A stretch of 64,000 bases of DNA from Butyricicoccus faecihominis (GCF_024462775.1 NZ_JANGCE010000004.1:82023-146022); one strand, 5' to 3'; shown: positions 8,075 to 17,974, counted from the stretch's first letter. Notes: generated from the letters alone by a model not told the origin. Numbers and translations are program-made.

Positions 8075-8095
8075 GGAGGGGGCTACGCCCCCTCC
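8075..8095. repeat. GC-rich hairpin directly after the integrase
   Basis: Arms 8075-8083 and 8087-8095 (GGAGGGGGC stem) pair perfectly. There is no T run, so it may only stabilise the 3' end or terminate weakly. Confidence 0.6.
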
Positions 8096-8107
8096 CCCTG
8101 ATCTTCT

Positions 8108-8193
8108 AAAGGGAATACTCAAGGGAAGTGAGTTTTCCTTGTCATATCAACATTTCAGAAAATACAGTTTTTGAAGGGAAATTGAAGGGAAAT
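8108..8193 (+). repeat. Candidate integrase arm-type repeats (AAGGGAA)
   Basis: TTGAAGGGAAAT occurs at 8171-8182 and again at 8182-8193, one helical turn apart; related AAGGGAA copies lie at 8109-8115 and 8121-8127. An inverted copy TTTCCCTTGA is at 6791-6800 upstream of the integrase. Flanking an integrase near the element end, these fit arm-type binding sites. The core attachment sequence was not identified. Confidence 0.45.
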
Positions 8194-8224
8194 CAGGGTA
8201 TTAGAAAAAATATGTTGCAGAAAC

Positions 8225-8335
8225 TCAACATCCGTGTTATAAGTAACAAGACGAAGCCCGTCACGGCAAGGCTTTTGAAGGTCTGCTGGCTCGTTACTTC
8301 GGCTAATACCGATAGACAAACGGATAATAAAAAAT
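8225..8335. other. Right junction zone of the element with AAGTAAC/GTTACTT inverted motif
   Basis: Composition shifts here from element to host. AAGTAACAAG (8240-8249) and CTCGTTACTT (8290-8299) form an imperfect inverted pair, and the same stretch carries GAAGCC near 8253 and GGCT near 8301. It may contain the attachment core or a host non-coding RNA. No tRNA fold is apparent. Confidence 0.35.
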
Positions 8336-8360
8336 CCTCCCGATATGGGAGGATTTTTTT
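8329..8360. terminator. Bidirectional intrinsic terminator after lrgB
   Basis: A 9-bp stem (8333-8341 with 8347-8355) has an A run on the left and a T run on the right, so it can stop both lrgB (minus) and read-through from the element (plus). Confidence 0.85.
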
Positions 8361-9051
8361 AACCCAGAAACAGGGAACCAATCGAAACGAGCAGCGAAGT
8401 GATCAGTCCCGCCACGCCGATGGCAAGGCCGCTCATTGCGCCTTCGGTCTCGCCCAACTCGATGGCGCGCGCCGTGCCGACCGAGTGCGCCGCCGTGCCG
8501 ATCGACAGGCCCATCTGCACCGGATTGCGCACGCGCAGCAGTTTTAAGAACGGAGGCAGCAGGATCGCGCCGACAATGCCGGTGAAAACGATGCACACGG
8601 CGGTGATCGGGGCAAGGCCGCCCAGCATTTCGGATAGCGCCACGCCGATCGGCGTGGTGACCGACTTAGGCACCAACGAACGGGTGGTCACATCCGACAA
8701 ACCAAACAGGCGGCAAAAGCCCAGAACGCTTCCGATGGAAACGATGGAGCCCACCAGCGCGCCCGCCAGAATGGGGGCCAGATTTTTCTTCAGCACCTCC
8801 AGCTTGCGGTAGATCGGCAGGGCTAGGGCGACGGTCGCGGGCGTCAAGCAAAAGGAAATCAGCGCGCCCGCGTTCTGGTACTGCTCCAGAGAAACGCCGG
8901 CGGCGATGAGTAGCGCGCCGACCAAAACCGATGCGAACAGCAGGGGATTGAGCAGGGCGGAACCTGATTTGCGCTGTAACCATTGGCCCAGCGCGTAGGC
9001 CGCGATCGATACGCAAAGCCACAGCGCGGGAGCGGCAATCAGATCAGTCAT
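8359..9051 (-). CDS. lrgB: LrgB/CidB family membrane protein
   Basis: A 230-residue hydrophobic protein of the LrgB family, which with LrgA forms a holin-like or small-metabolite efflux system in the cytoplasmic membrane. Several membrane spans are evident, with the family's SLVPKSVTTPIGVALSE segment and GTAAHSVGTARAIELGE near the C-terminus. ATG at 9051 lies inside the end of lrgA (8-bp overlap), so translation is coupled. It is the last gene of the DUF4364-lrgA-lrgB operon and ends at a bidirectional terminator. The role in this organism, murein hydrolase control or metabolite export, cannot be told from sequence. Confidence 0.93.
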   Translation of the reverse strand: MTDLIAAPALWLCVSIAAYALGQWLQRKSGSALLNPLLFASVLVGALLIAAGVSLEQYQNAGALISFCLTPATVALALPIYRKLEVLKKNLAPILAGALVGSIVSIGSVLGFCRLFGLSDVTTRSLVPKSVTTPIGVALSEMLGGLAPITAVCIVFTGIVGAILLPPFLKLLRVRNPVQMGLSIGTAAHSVGTARAIELGETEGAMSGLAIGVAGLITSLLVSIGSLFLG

Positions 9052-9421
9052 GGTCGAACGCCTCCTCGGTCTCGCGGTGCTGCAGGCGAAACACCAGATG
9101 CACGGTGACCGCCGTGGCTGCTGCGGTGCACAGCGTGGTCAGCACGCATACGGCGACAATCCCGAGAATCTCTCCCTTGATCTGGGAAAAGATATCCAGC
9201 ACGCCCAGACAGGCGGGCAAAAAGAAAAAGGCCATGTTCTGCAACAGAAAATCCGCGGTATCCTCGATATGCGCGGGCCGTACCCGGCCAAGCGCGAGCA
9301 ACAGGAGCAGCAGCGCCATGCCTAGCACGTTGCCGGGCAGGCGGCGCTGCAGCAGGATGGACAGTGCGTCGCCCGCGACGCAGCAGGCGAGCAAAACGCA
9401 CAGTTGTTTCAGATAGTTCAA
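9044..9421 (-). CDS. lrgA: LrgA/CidA family holin-like protein
   Basis: A 125-residue LrgA-type protein with four predicted membrane helices. The motif LPGNVLGMALLLLLL and a following FLLQNMAFFFLPACLGVLD are family hallmarks. The start is TTG at 9421 in a TTGA overlap with the stop of the upstream regulator, supported by AAGGACGAG before it. The partner LrgB overlaps at the 3' end. Confidence 0.9.
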   Translation of the reverse strand: MNYLKQLCVLLACCVAGDALSILLQRRLPGNVLGMALLLLLLALGRVRPAHIEDTADFLLQNMAFFFLPACLGVLDIFSQIKGEILGIVAVCVLTTLCTAAATAVTVHLVFRLQHRETEEAFDHD

Positions 9422-9969
9422 GCTTTCTCGTCCTTCTTTGTTTCATAATCTGCGGTGAGCGCGCGTAAAAGCGTTTGGTAGATCTGCTCGGCGTTGCCCT
9501 TGAACGCGCGTTCGAGCATGGAGGCTTGCGCACGGCTGACCACGCACATTTCAATGGAAAAAACCTGATCCATTTCCATGCGCACGGTCAGGTCGTTCGC
9601 CGCGTGCTCGGTGACCGACGTGGATACCGCGGCGTCCCGGCGGATCTGCCGCACCACGCGGATGGCGGAGCGCTGCGCGGCTTCGCGCACGGGGTAGGGG
9701 ATCTGTTTTTCAAATACGGGCACAGCCTCCCGCCCCTTGTCGGTGATGGAATAAACAGGCTCGTTTTCGCCTGCCTGCTCGTCGATATGGCCGGAAGGCA
9801 CCATTTCATAAAATGCCTCGCTCAGCTCGAAATAACCAAAACCGTCGTCGCACCAAGTCGTTAGGTCGACAATGGTGCTGAAGCTGACGGGAAACGGCAG
9901 CAGATCCATGGCAAACAGGATGAGGAACTTGATCTCTTCTTTGGTGTGGATAAATCCGTAACGAACCAT
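9418..9969 (-). CDS. DUF4364 family protein, likely winged-helix regulator
   Basis: A 183-residue protein of the clostridial DUF4364 family, shown by HTKEEIKFLILFAMDLLPF, VDLTTWCDDGFGYFELSEAF and YSITDKGREAVPVFEK, a winged-helix-like N-terminal half. ATG at 9969 follows AAAGGAG; an in-frame start at 10017 would overlap the promoter. It leads an operon with lrgA-lrgB through 4- and 8-base overlaps, suggesting it regulates them. That link is inference. Confidence 0.8.
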   Translation of the reverse strand: MVRYGFIHTKEEIKFLILFAMDLLPFPVSFSTIVDLTTWCDDGFGYFELSEAFYEMVPSGHIDEQAGENEPVYSITDKGREAVPVFEKQIPYPVREAAQRSAIRVVRQIRRDAAVSTSVTEHAANDLTVRMEMDQVFSIEMCVVSRAQASMLERAFKGNAEQIYQTLLRALTADYETKKDEKA

Positions 9970-10005
9970 CGCTCCTGCATCTCCTTTCAAAAAAAGCGTA
10001 TAAAA

Positions 10006-10034
10006 AGTATATCGCAAAATTGCACAAAATACAA
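10006..10034 (-). promoter_or_regulatory. Sigma-A promoter for DUF4364-lrgAB
   Basis: Reading leftward: -35 TTGTAT (10034-10029), 17-bp spacer, -10 TATACT (10011-10006), about 37 bases before the start codon. Confidence 0.7.
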
Positions 10035-10080
10035 GTCGAACATCCGTACGATTTTCTGGTCTTTGACAGGCAAATTGCTA

Positions 10081-10109
10081 TTGAAGATTACGGACGCGGG
10101 TAGTATAAT
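10081..10109 (+). promoter_or_regulatory. Sigma-A promoter for the acetyltransferase-uvr block
   Basis: TTGAAG at 10081-10086, 17-bp spacer, TATAAT at 10104-10109. It stands back to back with the lrgAB promoter. Confidence 0.75.
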
Positions 10110-10151
10110 AAAACGGTAGATTTTTTAGCGAAACAAGGGGAAAAGAATAGA

Positions 10152-10754
10152 ATGAGCGATGTGATCTTACGTGTGGCGGACGAAGCGGACGCGCCCGCCA
10201 TGCTCGCCCTGTACGCGCCTTATGTGATCGAAACGACCGTTTCCTCCGAATACGAGCCGCCCTCGCTGGAAGAGTTTCTTCGCCGCATGCGCGCCTACGG
10301 TGAAAAATTGCCGTGGCTGGTCTGCACGCAGGGCGATGAGGTGATCGGCTATGGCTACGCTTCGCCGCACCGCACGCGGGCGGCCTACCAGTGGTCGGTC
10401 GAGACCTCGATCTATGTCGCGCGCGAGCATCACCGGCGCGGCGTGGCGGGCGCGATCTACGCGGCGCTGTTTGAATTGCTTGCAATGCAGGGATACTATA
10501 ACATCTATGTCGGTATCACCTCGCCGAACGAGACCTCGATCAAATTCCATACCGCGATGGGCTTTGTTATTTCGGGCGCCTATCAGGACAGTATGTATAA
10601 GTTTGGAAAATGGCGCGATGTGCTCTGGATGGCAAAAACGCTGCGCGCGCACGAGGATGAACCGCAGCCGACCGTGCCGTTTCCCTCGGTGAAGGACGGG
10701 CCGGTGGCCGAACGCGTGCTCCGGCAGGCCGCGCAGCGCATCCGCATCGGTTAA
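10152..10754 (+). CDS. GNAT acetyltransferase, phosphinothricin acetyltransferase-like
   Basis: A 200-residue GNAT-fold enzyme expected to transfer acetyl from acetyl-CoA to an amino group. It matches the PAT/YncA/MddA group: an ADEADAPAMLALYAPYV start, SSEYEPPSLEEF, an EHHRRGVAGAIYAALFE acetyl-CoA loop (Q/R-x-x-G-x-G/A type) and NETSIKFHTAMGF followed by the W-RDVLWM end. The substrate could be methionine derivatives or phosphinothricin-like compounds; this is not resolved. The C-terminal 30 residues extend beyond the usual family length. It has its own promoter and lies 25 bases before radC. Confidence 0.85.
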   Translation: MSDVILRVADEADAPAMLALYAPYVIETTVSSEYEPPSLEEFLRRMRAYGEKLPWLVCTQGDEVIGYGYASPHRTRAAYQWSVETSIYVAREHHRRGVAGAIYAALFELLAMQGYYNIYVGITSPNETSIKFHTAMGFVISGAYQDSMYKFGKWRDVLWMAKTLRAHEDEPQPTVPFPSVKDGPVAERVLRQAAQRIRIG

Positions 10755-10779
10755 CGGCTTGAAAAAGGAGGGCGGACGC

Positions 10780-11490
10780 ATGCCGGACGGCAGCCTGCAC
10801 GCGCATCACCGTAAGCGCATGATGGAGAAATTCCAAAAGTACGGCATGGACGTCTTTACCGACGTTGAAGCGCTGGAGCTGGCGCTCTACCTCTCCATTC
10901 CGCGCGGCAACACCAACGATATCGCACACCGGCTGATCAACACGTTTGGCTCGCTGCACGCCGTGTTTGAAGCGACGGAGGAGGCGCTGCGGCAGGTGGA
11001 GGGCATCGGCCCGGTCAGCGCGCTCAATCTTCGGTTTCTGCGCGAGCTGTTCAGCCGTTACCGCGCCGATTCGGTGAAGGTGGAGCTGCACGGCTGCGCG
11101 CTGACCACGGAGGAAAAGATGGCCGCTTACTTCGTGCCGCAGTTCGAGGGCTACACGGTCGAACGCATGCTGGCCGCCTATCTGGACGGCAAGGGCCGCG
11201 TGCTGCGCTGCGAGGAGATCGGCCGGGGCAGCATCACGCAGGTGCGGGCCGACCTCAGACTGTTGATGACGAACGCGGTGAACGTGCACGCGGCGGGCGT
11301 GGCGCTCGCGCACAACCATCCGGACGGACAACTGGTCATATCGAAAGAGGATATCTCCGTGACCATCCAGATCGAGGATTTGCTGCGCAGCGTGCAGGTG
11401 AGCCTTGTCGACCATCTGGTCGTGCAGGGGGACCGTTATATATCGGTCTGTTCTAAAATGCGGATAAACGGCGGAAAGGGGCTGCATTGA
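10780..11490 (+). CDS. radC: RadC/JAB-domain DNA repair-like protein
   Basis: A 236-residue RadC family protein. It has an N-terminal helical region, a helix-hairpin-helix element ([12 protein letters not shown]) and a C-terminal MPN+/JAB metal site with HNHPDGQ and SKED. The metal-binding pattern H-x-H...D is present. Despite the name, a direct repair role is unproven in the family. ATG at 10780 follows AAAGGAGG; an in-frame TTG at 10759 would place the ribosome site inside the gene. It is followed closely by uvrB. Confidence 0.9.
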   Translation: MPDGSLHAHHRKRMMEKFQKYGMDVFTDVEALELALYLSIPRGNTNDIAHRLINTFGSLHAVFEATEEALRQVEGIGPVSALNLRFLRELFSRYRADSVKVELHGCALTTEEKMAAYFVPQFEGYTVERMLAAYLDGKGRVLRCEEIGRGSITQVRADLRLLMTNAVNVHAAGVALAHNHPDGQLVISKEDISVTIQIEDLLRSVQVSLVDHLVVQGDRYISVCSKMRINGGKGLH

Positions 11491-11492
11491 CC

Positions 11493-13448
11493 ATGCCGGA
11501 TTTTAAGATCGTAAGTGAATACAAAATGGCGGGCGACCAGCCCGAAGCGGTCGGCAAGCTGGTGGAGGGCATTCAAAACGGCCTGACCGAGCAAACGCTG
11601 ATGGGTGTGACCGGTTCGGGTAAAACGTTCACCATGGCCAATATCATCGAGCAAACGCAAAGACCCACGCTGGTTCTGGCGCACAATAAAACGCTCGCCG
11701 CGCAGCTCTGCACCGAGCTGCGTGAATTTTTCCCGAACAACGCGGTCGAATACTTTGTGTCTTATTACGACTATTACCAGCCCGAGGCGTACATCGCTTC
11801 GACCGACACCTATATCGAAAAGGATTCCGCGATCAACGACGAAATAGACCGCCTGCGGCACTCGGCCACCTCGGCCCTGTCCGAACGGCGGGATGTGATC
11901 ATCGTTTCCTCGGTAAGCTGTATCTATTCGCTCGGCGACCCGATCGACTATAAAAGCATGGTCATTTCGCTGCGTCCCGGCACCGAGATCAGCCGCGACC
12001 AGCTCATCCGTCGCCTGATCGATATCCAGTATGAGCGCAACGATATCGCGTTTGAGCGCAACCGTTTCCGGGTGCGCGGCGACACGGTGGAGATCTGGCC
12101 GGTTTATTCGGACGAGGACGTGGTGCGCATCGAGTTCTTCGGCGACGAGGTTGAACGCATCAGCCGGATCAATCCGCTCACCGGCGTCAGCCTCGGCGTG
12201 CTGGGGCACACGGCGATCTTCCCGGCCAGTCACTATGTCACGCCCAAGGAAAAGCTGCAAGAAGCTATCGTCGACCTTGAAAACGAAATGAACGCGTGTA
12301 TCGCCAATTTTGAGGCGCAGGGCAAGCTGATCGAGGCGCAGCGCATTGGCCAGCGCACGCGGTACGATATCGAGATGCTGCAGGAGATCGGCTTTTGCAG
12401 CGGCATCGAAAACTATTCGCGCGTGCTGTCGCGCCGCGAGCCGGGTTCGTCGCCGTATACGCTGATCGATTATTTCCCAAAGGATTTTCTGCTCATCGTG
12501 GACGAAAGCCACGTCACCTTGCCGCAGGTGCGCGCCATGTACCACGGCGACCGCGCCCGCAAGGAAAGTCTTGTCGAAAACGGCTTTCGCCTGCCGTCGG
12601 CTTTCGATAACCGCCCGCTGAATTTCGACGAATTCAACGAACGCCTGAACCAGATTGTCTATGTATCCGCCACGCCGGCGGAATACGAGCTGTCCCGTTC
12701 CGGGCAGGTGGTCGAACAGGTCATCCGGCCGACCGGCCTGCTCGATCCGGAGGTCGTCATCCGCCCGGTCGAGGGGCAGATCGACGATCTAATCGGCGAG
12801 ATCAACGACCGCGCCGCGCGCGGCGAGCGCGTACTGGTGACGACGCTGACCAAAAAGATGGCCGAGGATCTGACCGATTATTTGGAGACCGCGGGCATCC
12901 GGGTGCGGTATATGCACCACGACGTCAAGACCATAGAGCGACAGGAGCTGATCCGCGATCTGCGTCTCGGGGTGTTCGACGTGCTGATCGGCATTAACCT
13001 GCTGCGCGAGGGACTGGACCTGCCCGAGGTATCGCTCGTCGCGATCTTGGACGCGGACAAGGAAGGCTTTTTGCGTTCGGAGACCTCGCTGATCCAGACC
13101 ATTGGCCGCGCCGCGCGAAACGAGCACGGCTTGGTCGTGCTGTACGCGGATAAGATCACGCCGTCGATGCACCGCGCGATGAGCGAGACCGAACGCCGCC
13201 GCAAAATACAAAACGAATTTAATATCGCGCATGGCATTACGCCGCGCTCGGTGCGCAAAAAGGTGGCCGATGTGATCGAGATCACGTCCAACGTGCCCGA
13301 GAACAGCAAACGCAAAATGCGCACCAAGGGCGAAAAGCAAAACGAGATCGACCGTCTGTCCAAACAGATGCGGGAGGCTGCCAAGATGCTGGAATTCGAG
13401 ATCGCCGCCGAGCTGCGCGACCGCATCAAGGCGCTGGAGGAAAGCTGA
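11493..13448 (+). CDS. uvrB: Excinuclease ABC subunit B
   Basis: A 651-residue UvrB, the damage-verifying helicase-like subunit of nucleotide excision repair. Walker A GVTGSGKT is at residues 38-45; the beta-hairpin region [11 protein letters not shown], helicase motif [10 protein letters not shown], the IGRAARN motif VI and a C-terminal UVR/coiled-coil domain for UvrC contact are all present. Length is normal (about 660). ATG at 11493 is used with GGAAAGGGG; a TTG at 11487 overlaps the radC stop. uvrA lies downstream with two unrelated genes between. Confidence 0.97.
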   Translation: MPDFKIVSEYKMAGDQPEAVGKLVEGIQNGLTEQTLMGVTGSGKTFTMANIIEQTQRPTLVLAHNKTLAAQLCTELREFFPNNAVEYFVSYYDYYQPEAYIASTDTYIEKDSAINDEIDRLRHSATSALSERRDVIIVSSVSCIYSLGDPIDYKSMVISLRPGTEISRDQLIRRLIDIQYERNDIAFERNRFRVRGDTVEIWPVYSDEDVVRIEFFGDEVERISRINPLTGVSLGVLGHTAIFPASHYVTPKEKLQEAIVDLENEMNACIANFEAQGKLIEAQRIGQRTRYDIEMLQEIGFCSGIENYSRVLSRREPGSSPYTLIDYFPKDFLLIVDESHVTLPQVRAMYHGDRARKESLVENGFRLPSAFDNRPLNFDEFNERLNQIVYVSATPAEYELSRSGQVVEQVIRPTGLLDPEVVIRPVEGQIDDLIGEINDRAARGERVLVTTLTKKMAEDLTDYLETAGIRVRYMHHDVKTIERQELIRDLRLGVFDVLIGINLLREGLDLPEVSLVAILDADKEGFLRSETSLIQTIGRAARNEHGLVVLYADKITPSMHRAMSETERRRKIQNEFNIAHGITPRSVRKKVADVIEITSNVPENSKRKMRTKGEKQNEIDRLSKQMREAAKMLEFEIAAELRDRIKALEES

Positions 13449-14173
13449 TGCTGGAGGAAGAGCTGCGCGAAGTCCTAACCGCGCGGGGCGCGGATCTGAT
13501 CGGCTTTGGGGCGCTGAAAGGCGTGCCGGGCGCGCCGCTGCCCAACGGCGTCGCGGTCGCCGTGCGCATTCCGCGCGAGGTGCTGCGTGATATCCGGCAG
13601 GGGCCGACAAAACGGTATTATGATTGTTATCAAGTTTTAAACGAACGCTTGAACGGGATCGTATTGGCTGGCGAGCGCTTTTTGCGGGAGCGCGGCTTTG
13701 GCGCGCGCGCATTGTCCACCGATCGCGTCACCCAGTCGGGCGACGCGCGCACGGCGCTGCCGCATAAAACGGTAGCCGTGCGGGCGGGGCTGGGGTGGAT
13801 CGGTAAGTGCGCGCTGCTCGTGACCGAAGCGTACGGCTCTGCTGTCCGTATCTCATCGCTGGTGACGGACGCGCCGCTCGTTTGCGACGTTCCCGTGCTG
13901 CCGCGCTGCGGCGGCTGCGCCCGCTGCGAGCAATATTGTCCCGCGGGCGCGGTGCGCGGCCGCGCGTGGGAAAACGGTACCGACCGCGATGAACTGGTGG
14001 ATATCGCGGCGTGCCGCCGCCAAATGCTGCAAATGACGCGGGAGAGCTTCGGCGTTGCCACGACGATTTGCGGGCAGTGCATGGTACATTGTCCTTTTAC
14101 CAACCGCTATGCAGAAACGGGAAATATGGAACGTGCGGTGTCGCGCGGCGCGGAATCGGCGGAGGAAAGCTGA
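13448..14173 (+). CDS. QueG-like 4Fe-4S double-cluster protein
   Basis: A 241-residue iron-sulfur protein with one full CxxCxxCxxxCP motif (CGGCARCEQYCP) and a second CGQCMVHCP cluster motif, the arrangement seen at the C-terminus of epoxyqueuosine reductase. It carries part of the catalytic region (ALPHKTVAVRAGLGWIGKCALLVT), but is much shorter than true QueG (about 350-380) and lacks the C-terminal HEAT domain. It is best called a QueG-like reductase of unknown substrate. Start and stop overlap the neighbours by 1 base, indicating translational coupling with uvrB and the PhzF gene. Confidence 0.8.
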   Translation: MLEEELREVLTARGADLIGFGALKGVPGAPLPNGVAVAVRIPREVLRDIRQGPTKRYYDCYQVLNERLNGIVLAGERFLRERGFGARALSTDRVTQSGDARTALPHKTVAVRAGLGWIGKCALLVTEAYGSAVRISSLVTDAPLVCDVPVLPRCGGCARCEQYCPAGAVRGRAWENGTDRDELVDIAACRRQMLQMTRESFGVATTICGQCMVHCPFTNRYAETGNMERAVSRGAESAEES

Positions 14174-14973
14174 TGCGGTATTTTATTGTCGACGCGTTCG
14201 CGCAAGGCGCCTATTTGGGCAATCCGGCGGGCGTGTGCCTGCCGGAGCAGCCGCTCTCCACAAGACAGATGCAGCGTATCGCGGCGGAAAACAACCTGCC
14301 GGAAACGGCGTTCGTGACTCGCGCGCGCGGCGCTTACCAGATCCGTTGGTTTACGCCGGCGGGCGAGGTCGACCTGTGCGGACACGCGACGCTGGCAAGC
14401 GCGTTTGTGATCAGACACGTGCTGGAGCCGCACGCCGACCGCGTGACCTTCCAGAGCGTGAGCGGGCCGCTCTATGTGGACACGGTTGAAGAACGTTTTC
14501 GTCTGGATTTTCCGGCCCGGCCCGCGAGGCGGACCGAGCCGTTGCCGCGGATCGAGGCGGCTTTGGGCGCAAAACCGCTGGAGACCTATTTGGCGCGCGA
14601 TTGGCTGGTGGTTTTGGACAGCGAGCAGACCGTGCGCGGTCTGCAACCGGACTTTGCGGCCATGGCAAAAATTCCGCAAGGGGACGGCGTGATCGTGACC
14701 GCGCGGGGCGAAAGCTGCGATTTTGTTTCCCGCTGCTTTTATCCCAAAAGCGGTGTGAACGAAGACCCGGTGACCGGCTCCGCCCATTGCAACCTAACGC
14801 CGTACTGGGCGGAACGACTGGGCAAAACGCGGCTTGTTGCCAGACAACTCTCGGCCCGCGGCGGCGCGCTGGCCTGTGCGCTCACGGACGACCGAGTGCT
14901 GCTCACGGGCGGCGCGCGGCTCTATCTCAGCGGCGAAATTTCAACGGCTTATTTAAGTGAGGAATTATCATAA
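14173..14973 (+). CDS. PhzF family isomerase
   Basis: A 266-residue PhzF/diaminopimelate-epimerase-fold protein. Family signatures are [25 protein letters not shown] with the catalytic Glu, the [13 protein letters not shown] motif and [10 protein letters not shown] in the C-terminal half. Substrates of most bacterial PhzF homologues are unknown. The TGATG overlap with the upstream Fe-S gene fixes the start at 14173. It is 2 bases from uvrA. Confidence 0.88.
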   Translation: MRYFIVDAFAQGAYLGNPAGVCLPEQPLSTRQMQRIAAENNLPETAFVTRARGAYQIRWFTPAGEVDLCGHATLASAFVIRHVLEPHADRVTFQSVSGPLYVDTVEERFRLDFPARPARRTEPLPRIEAALGAKPLETYLARDWLVVLDSEQTVRGLQPDFAAMAKIPQGDGVIVTARGESCDFVSRCFYPKSGVNEDPVTGSAHCNLTPYWAERLGKTRLVARQLSARGGALACALTDDRVLLTGGARLYLSGEISTAYLSEELS

Positions 14974-14975
14974 AT

Positions 14976-17807
14976 ATGCACGAATATATTCATGTGAAGG
15001 GTGCCAGAGAGCACAATTTAAAAAATATTGATATCAAGATCCCGCGCGACAAGCTGACCGTGCTGACCGGCCTGTCCGGTTCGGGCAAGTCGTCTCTGGC
15101 GTTCGACACGATCTATGCCGAGGGGCAGCGCCGCTATGTGGAATCGCTGTCCAGCTATGCGCGGATGTTCTTGGGGCAGATGGACAAGCCGGATGTCGAT
15201 TATATTGACGGCCTGTCGCCCGCTATCTCGATCGACCAAAAAACGACCAGCAAAAACCCGCGTTCGACAGTCGGCACAGTGACCGAGATCTACGACTACA
15301 TGCGCCTGCTGTGGGCGCGCATCGGCACGCCGCACTGCCCGAAATGCGGCAAGGAAATCCACCAGCAGACGATCGACCAGATCATCGACCGGCTGATGGC
15401 GCTGCCTGAAAAAACGCGCCTGCAAATTCTGGCCCCGGTCATTCGCGGCAAAAAAGGCGAACACACCAAGGTGCTGGAGGACGCGCGCAAATCCGGCTAT
15501 GTCCGCGTGCGGGTGGACGGCGAGGTTTACGACCTTTCCGAAGAGATCAAGCTGAAAAAGACCTATAAGCACAACATCGAGATCGTGGTGGACCGCGTGG
15601 TGGTCAAGCCTGATATCCGCGCGCGCCTGACCGATTCCGTTGAGAGCGCTTCGGCTCTTTCCGGCGGCATTGTGATCGCGGATGTGATCGGCGGCGAGCC
15701 GATCATGTTCTCGCAGAACTATGCGTGCGAGGATTGCGGCATCTCGATCGAAGAGCTGACGCCCCGCATGTTCTCCTTTAACAATCCCTACGGCGCGTGC
15801 CCGACCTGTACCGGTCTGGGCGTGCAGATGAAGGTGGATCCGAACCGCATCATCCCGAACCGTAAGCTTTCCATCAAGCAGGGGGCGATCCGCGCTTCCG
15901 GCTGGGCCAATGCCGATCCCGGCACTATTTCGTATATGTATTACACCGCGCTGGGCAAACGCAACGGTTTCACGCTCGATACGCCGATTGAAGAATTCAG
16001 CGAAAAGGCGCTGGACGAGCTGCTGTACGGCACAAAGGGCGAATCCATTGAAATATCGGTCAGCCGCGTTTCCGGCGGCGTGATGCGCCAGCCGTTCGAG
16101 GGCCTGATCAATAATTTGGAGCGCCGCTACCGTGAGACCTCGAGCGAGTACTCGCGCGCCGAGATCGAGGACTGCATGAGCGAGACCCCGTGCCCGGATT
16201 GCGGCGGCCGCCGCCTTCGGCCGGAGGTGCTGGCCGTCACGATCGGCGGCCTGAATGTCGCGGAGTTTGCCGAGCGTTCGGTCGTCAAGGCGATGGAGTT
16301 CATCCATACCCTGCAGCTGACCGAGATGCAGCACAAGATCGGCGACCGCGTGATCAAGGAGATCATGGACCGATTGGGCTTTTTACAGTCCGTCGGTTTG
16401 GAATATTTGACGCTCAGCCGCGCGTCGGGCACGCTGTCCGGCGGCGAGAGCCAGCGTATCCGGCTGGCGACCCAGATCGGTTCGTCGCTGATGGGCGTGC
16501 TGTATATTCTGGACGAGCCTTCGATCGGCCTGCACCAGCGCGATAACGATAAGCTGCTGGCGACGCTCGGCCGACTGCGCGATCTGGGCAACACGCTGAT
16601 CGTCGTAGAGCACGATGAGGACACCATGTACGCGGCGGATCATATTGTCGATATCGGCCCCGGCGCGGGGCGGCACGGCGGGGAGGTCGTGTTTGAAGGC
16701 ACGATCGACGAGCTGCTGAAGGATGAAAGGTCCGTTACCGGCAAATATCTGTCGGGCCGCATGGCCATTCCGATCCCCGAGGTACGCCGGAAGGGAAACG
16801 GCAAAAATTTAGTGGTAAAGGGCTGCACGGTCAATAACCTCAAGCATACCGATTTTACCATTCCGCTCGGCACGTTTACCTGCGTGACCGGCGTGTCCGG
16901 TTCGGGCAAATCCTCGTTTGTCAACGAGATCCTCTACAAGAAGCTGGCCGCCGAGCTAAACGGCGCAAAAACGCGCGCGGGCGCGCATGATGAAATGACC
17001 GGTCTGGAGCATCTGGACAAGGTGATCGACATTAACCAGTCGCCGATCGGCCGCACGCCGCGCTCCAACCCCGCGACCTACACGGGTGTGTTCAATGATA
17101 TCCGCGAGTTGTTCGCCCAGACGGCGGACGCTAAGGCGCGCGGCTACGGGGCGAGCCGGTTTTCCTTCAATGTCAAGGGCGGCCGGTGCGAGGCATGCTC
17201 GGGCGACGGCCTGCTCAAGATTGAAATGCACTTTCTGCCCGACGTATACGTGCCCTGTGATGTGTGCAAGGGCCGCCGTTACAACAAGGAAACGCTTGAG
17301 GTGCGGTATAAGGGCAAGAACATCTATGAAGTGCTCGACATGACCGTGGACGAGGCTTGTGAGTTCTTCGAGAACGTGCCCAAGATCGCCCGTCGGATGC
17401 AGACCATGCAGGAGGTCGGTTTGGGCTATGTCAAGCTCGGACAGTCCTCCACCACGCTGTCCGGCGGCGAGGCGCAGCGCGCCAAGCTCGCGACAGAGCT
17501 GTCGCGCCGCTCTACCGGTAAGACCATCTATATCCTTGACGAGCCGACCACCGGCCTGCACGTTGCGGACGTGCACCGTTTGGTCGACGTGCTGCAAAAG
17601 CTGGTGGACGCGGGCAATTCCGTGGTCGTCATCGAGCACAACCTCGATGTGATCAAAACGGCCGATCATATCCTCGATCTCGGCCCGGAGGGCGGCGACG
17701 AGGGCGGCCGTCTGGTCACCGTGGGCACGCCGGAGCAGGTAGCGGCCTGCAAGGATTCCTACACCGGCCAGTACCTGAAAAAGATATTGGAAAAAAGTAA
17801 ACAGTGA
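14976..17807 (+). CDS. uvrA: Excinuclease ABC subunit A
   Basis: A 943-residue UvrA, the damage-sensing ABC ATPase of nucleotide excision repair. Both ATP sites are intact: GLSGSGKSS (about 32-40) and GVSGSGKSS (near 640), each with an LSGGESQRI or [11 protein letters not shown] signature. Zinc-binding CPKC and CxxC pairs are present in the insertion domains. Length is typical. It ends 5 bases before a hairpin. Confidence 0.98.
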   Translation: MHEYIHVKGAREHNLKNIDIKIPRDKLTVLTGLSGSGKSSLAFDTIYAEGQRRYVESLSSYARMFLGQMDKPDVDYIDGLSPAISIDQKTTSKNPRSTVGTVTEIYDYMRLLWARIGTPHCPKCGKEIHQQTIDQIIDRLMALPEKTRLQILAPVIRGKKGEHTKVLEDARKSGYVRVRVDGEVYDLSEEIKLKKTYKHNIEIVVDRVVVKPDIRARLTDSVESASALSGGIVIADVIGGEPIMFSQNYACEDCGISIEELTPRMFSFNNPYGACPTCTGLGVQMKVDPNRIIPNRKLSIKQGAIRASGWANADPGTISYMYYTALGKRNGFTLDTPIEEFSEKALDELLYGTKGESIEISVSRVSGGVMRQPFEGLINNLERRYRETSSEYSRAEIEDCMSETPCPDCGGRRLRPEVLAVTIGGLNVAEFAERSVVKAMEFIHTLQLTEMQHKIGDRVIKEIMDRLGFLQSVGLEYLTLSRASGTLSGGESQRIRLATQIGSSLMGVLYILDEPSIGLHQRDNDKLLATLGRLRDLGNTLIVVEHDEDTMYAADHIVDIGPGAGRHGGEVVFEGTIDELLKDERSVTGKYLSGRMAIPIPEVRRKGNGKNLVVKGCTVNNLKHTDFTIPLGTFTCVTGVSGSGKSSFVNEILYKKLAAELNGAKTRAGAHDEMTGLEHLDKVIDINQSPIGRTPRSNPATYTGVFNDIRELFAQTADAKARGYGASRFSFNVKGGRCEACSGDGLLKIEMHFLPDVYVPCDVCKGRRYNKETLEVRYKGKNIYEVLDMTVDEACEFFENVPKIARRMQTMQEVGLGYVKLGQSSTTLSGGEAQRAKLATELSRRSTGKTIYILDEPTTGLHVADVHRLVDVLQKLVDAGNSVVVIEHNLDVIKTADHILDLGPEGGDEGGRLVTVGTPEQVAACKDSYTGQYLKKILEKSKQ

Positions 17808-17811
17808 ACCG

Positions 17812-17850
17812 ATGGGGGCGTTGCCGAAGAAAGCAACGCCCCCATATCTT
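17812..17850 (+). terminator. Terminator-like hairpin after uvrA
   Basis: A 13-bp stem (17812-17824 with 17833-17845) with an 8-nt loop. The following sequence ATCTTA is a weak T tract. Confidence 0.65.
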
Positions 17851-17911
17851 ATGGCTATCGTCTTAAACCAAGTGCAGGAACCCGTGCATTTTGCAGCTTG
17901 CATAAAATATG

Positions 17912-17940
17912 TTGAGATATGGAGAGATATTTGGTATAAT
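17912..17940 (+). promoter_or_regulatory. Sigma-A promoter for recJ
   Basis: TTGAGA at 17912-17917, 17-bp spacer, TATAAT at 17935-17940, 34 bases before the recJ start. Confidence 0.8.
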
Positions 17941-17974
17941 AATTGTAATTAAAAATAAAAATGAGGGAGTTCCC

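Larger units (their letters stand above)
1..8240. mobile_element. AT-rich integrated element, right-hand part; left end outside the window
   Basis: Base composition and codon use change sharply near 8.2-8.35 kb: the left part is AT-rich with A/T-ending codons, the right part GC-rich. Content is an origin-like repeat field, a primase-helicase, two degenerate serine-recombinase-like proteins, a second repeat array, a short tyrosine recombinase and a Tn916-type integrase at the right end. No virion, lysis, relaxase, conjugation or cargo resistance gene is seen. The layout fits a phage satellite, an integrated plasmid-like replicon or a small ICE-like element. The exact right junction is uncertain, probably between 8200 and 8330; the left junction is not in the window. 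Confidence 0.85.

Noticed and set aside
1..8240. Complete prophage
   Set aside because: No terminase, portal, capsid, tail or lysis genes are visible in the element part present.
8225..8335. tRNA or tmRNA target at the element junction
   Set aside because: No cloverleaf, T-loop GTTCGA or tmRNA signature could be drawn.
8128..8547. Plus-strand gene spanning the junction
   Set aside because: It runs from element DNA across a terminator into the antisense of lrgB; composition changes midway.
10567..11487. Long minus-strand frames opposite radC, uvrB, uvrA, polA and others
   Set aside because: In GC-rich genes antisense frames stay open by codon bias; they show His/Arg/Ala-rich shadow composition and no ribosome sites, while the plus-strand products are known families.
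13448..14173. Full epoxyqueuosine reductase (queG)
   Set aside because: It is far shorter than QueG and lacks the HEAT-repeat C-terminus.
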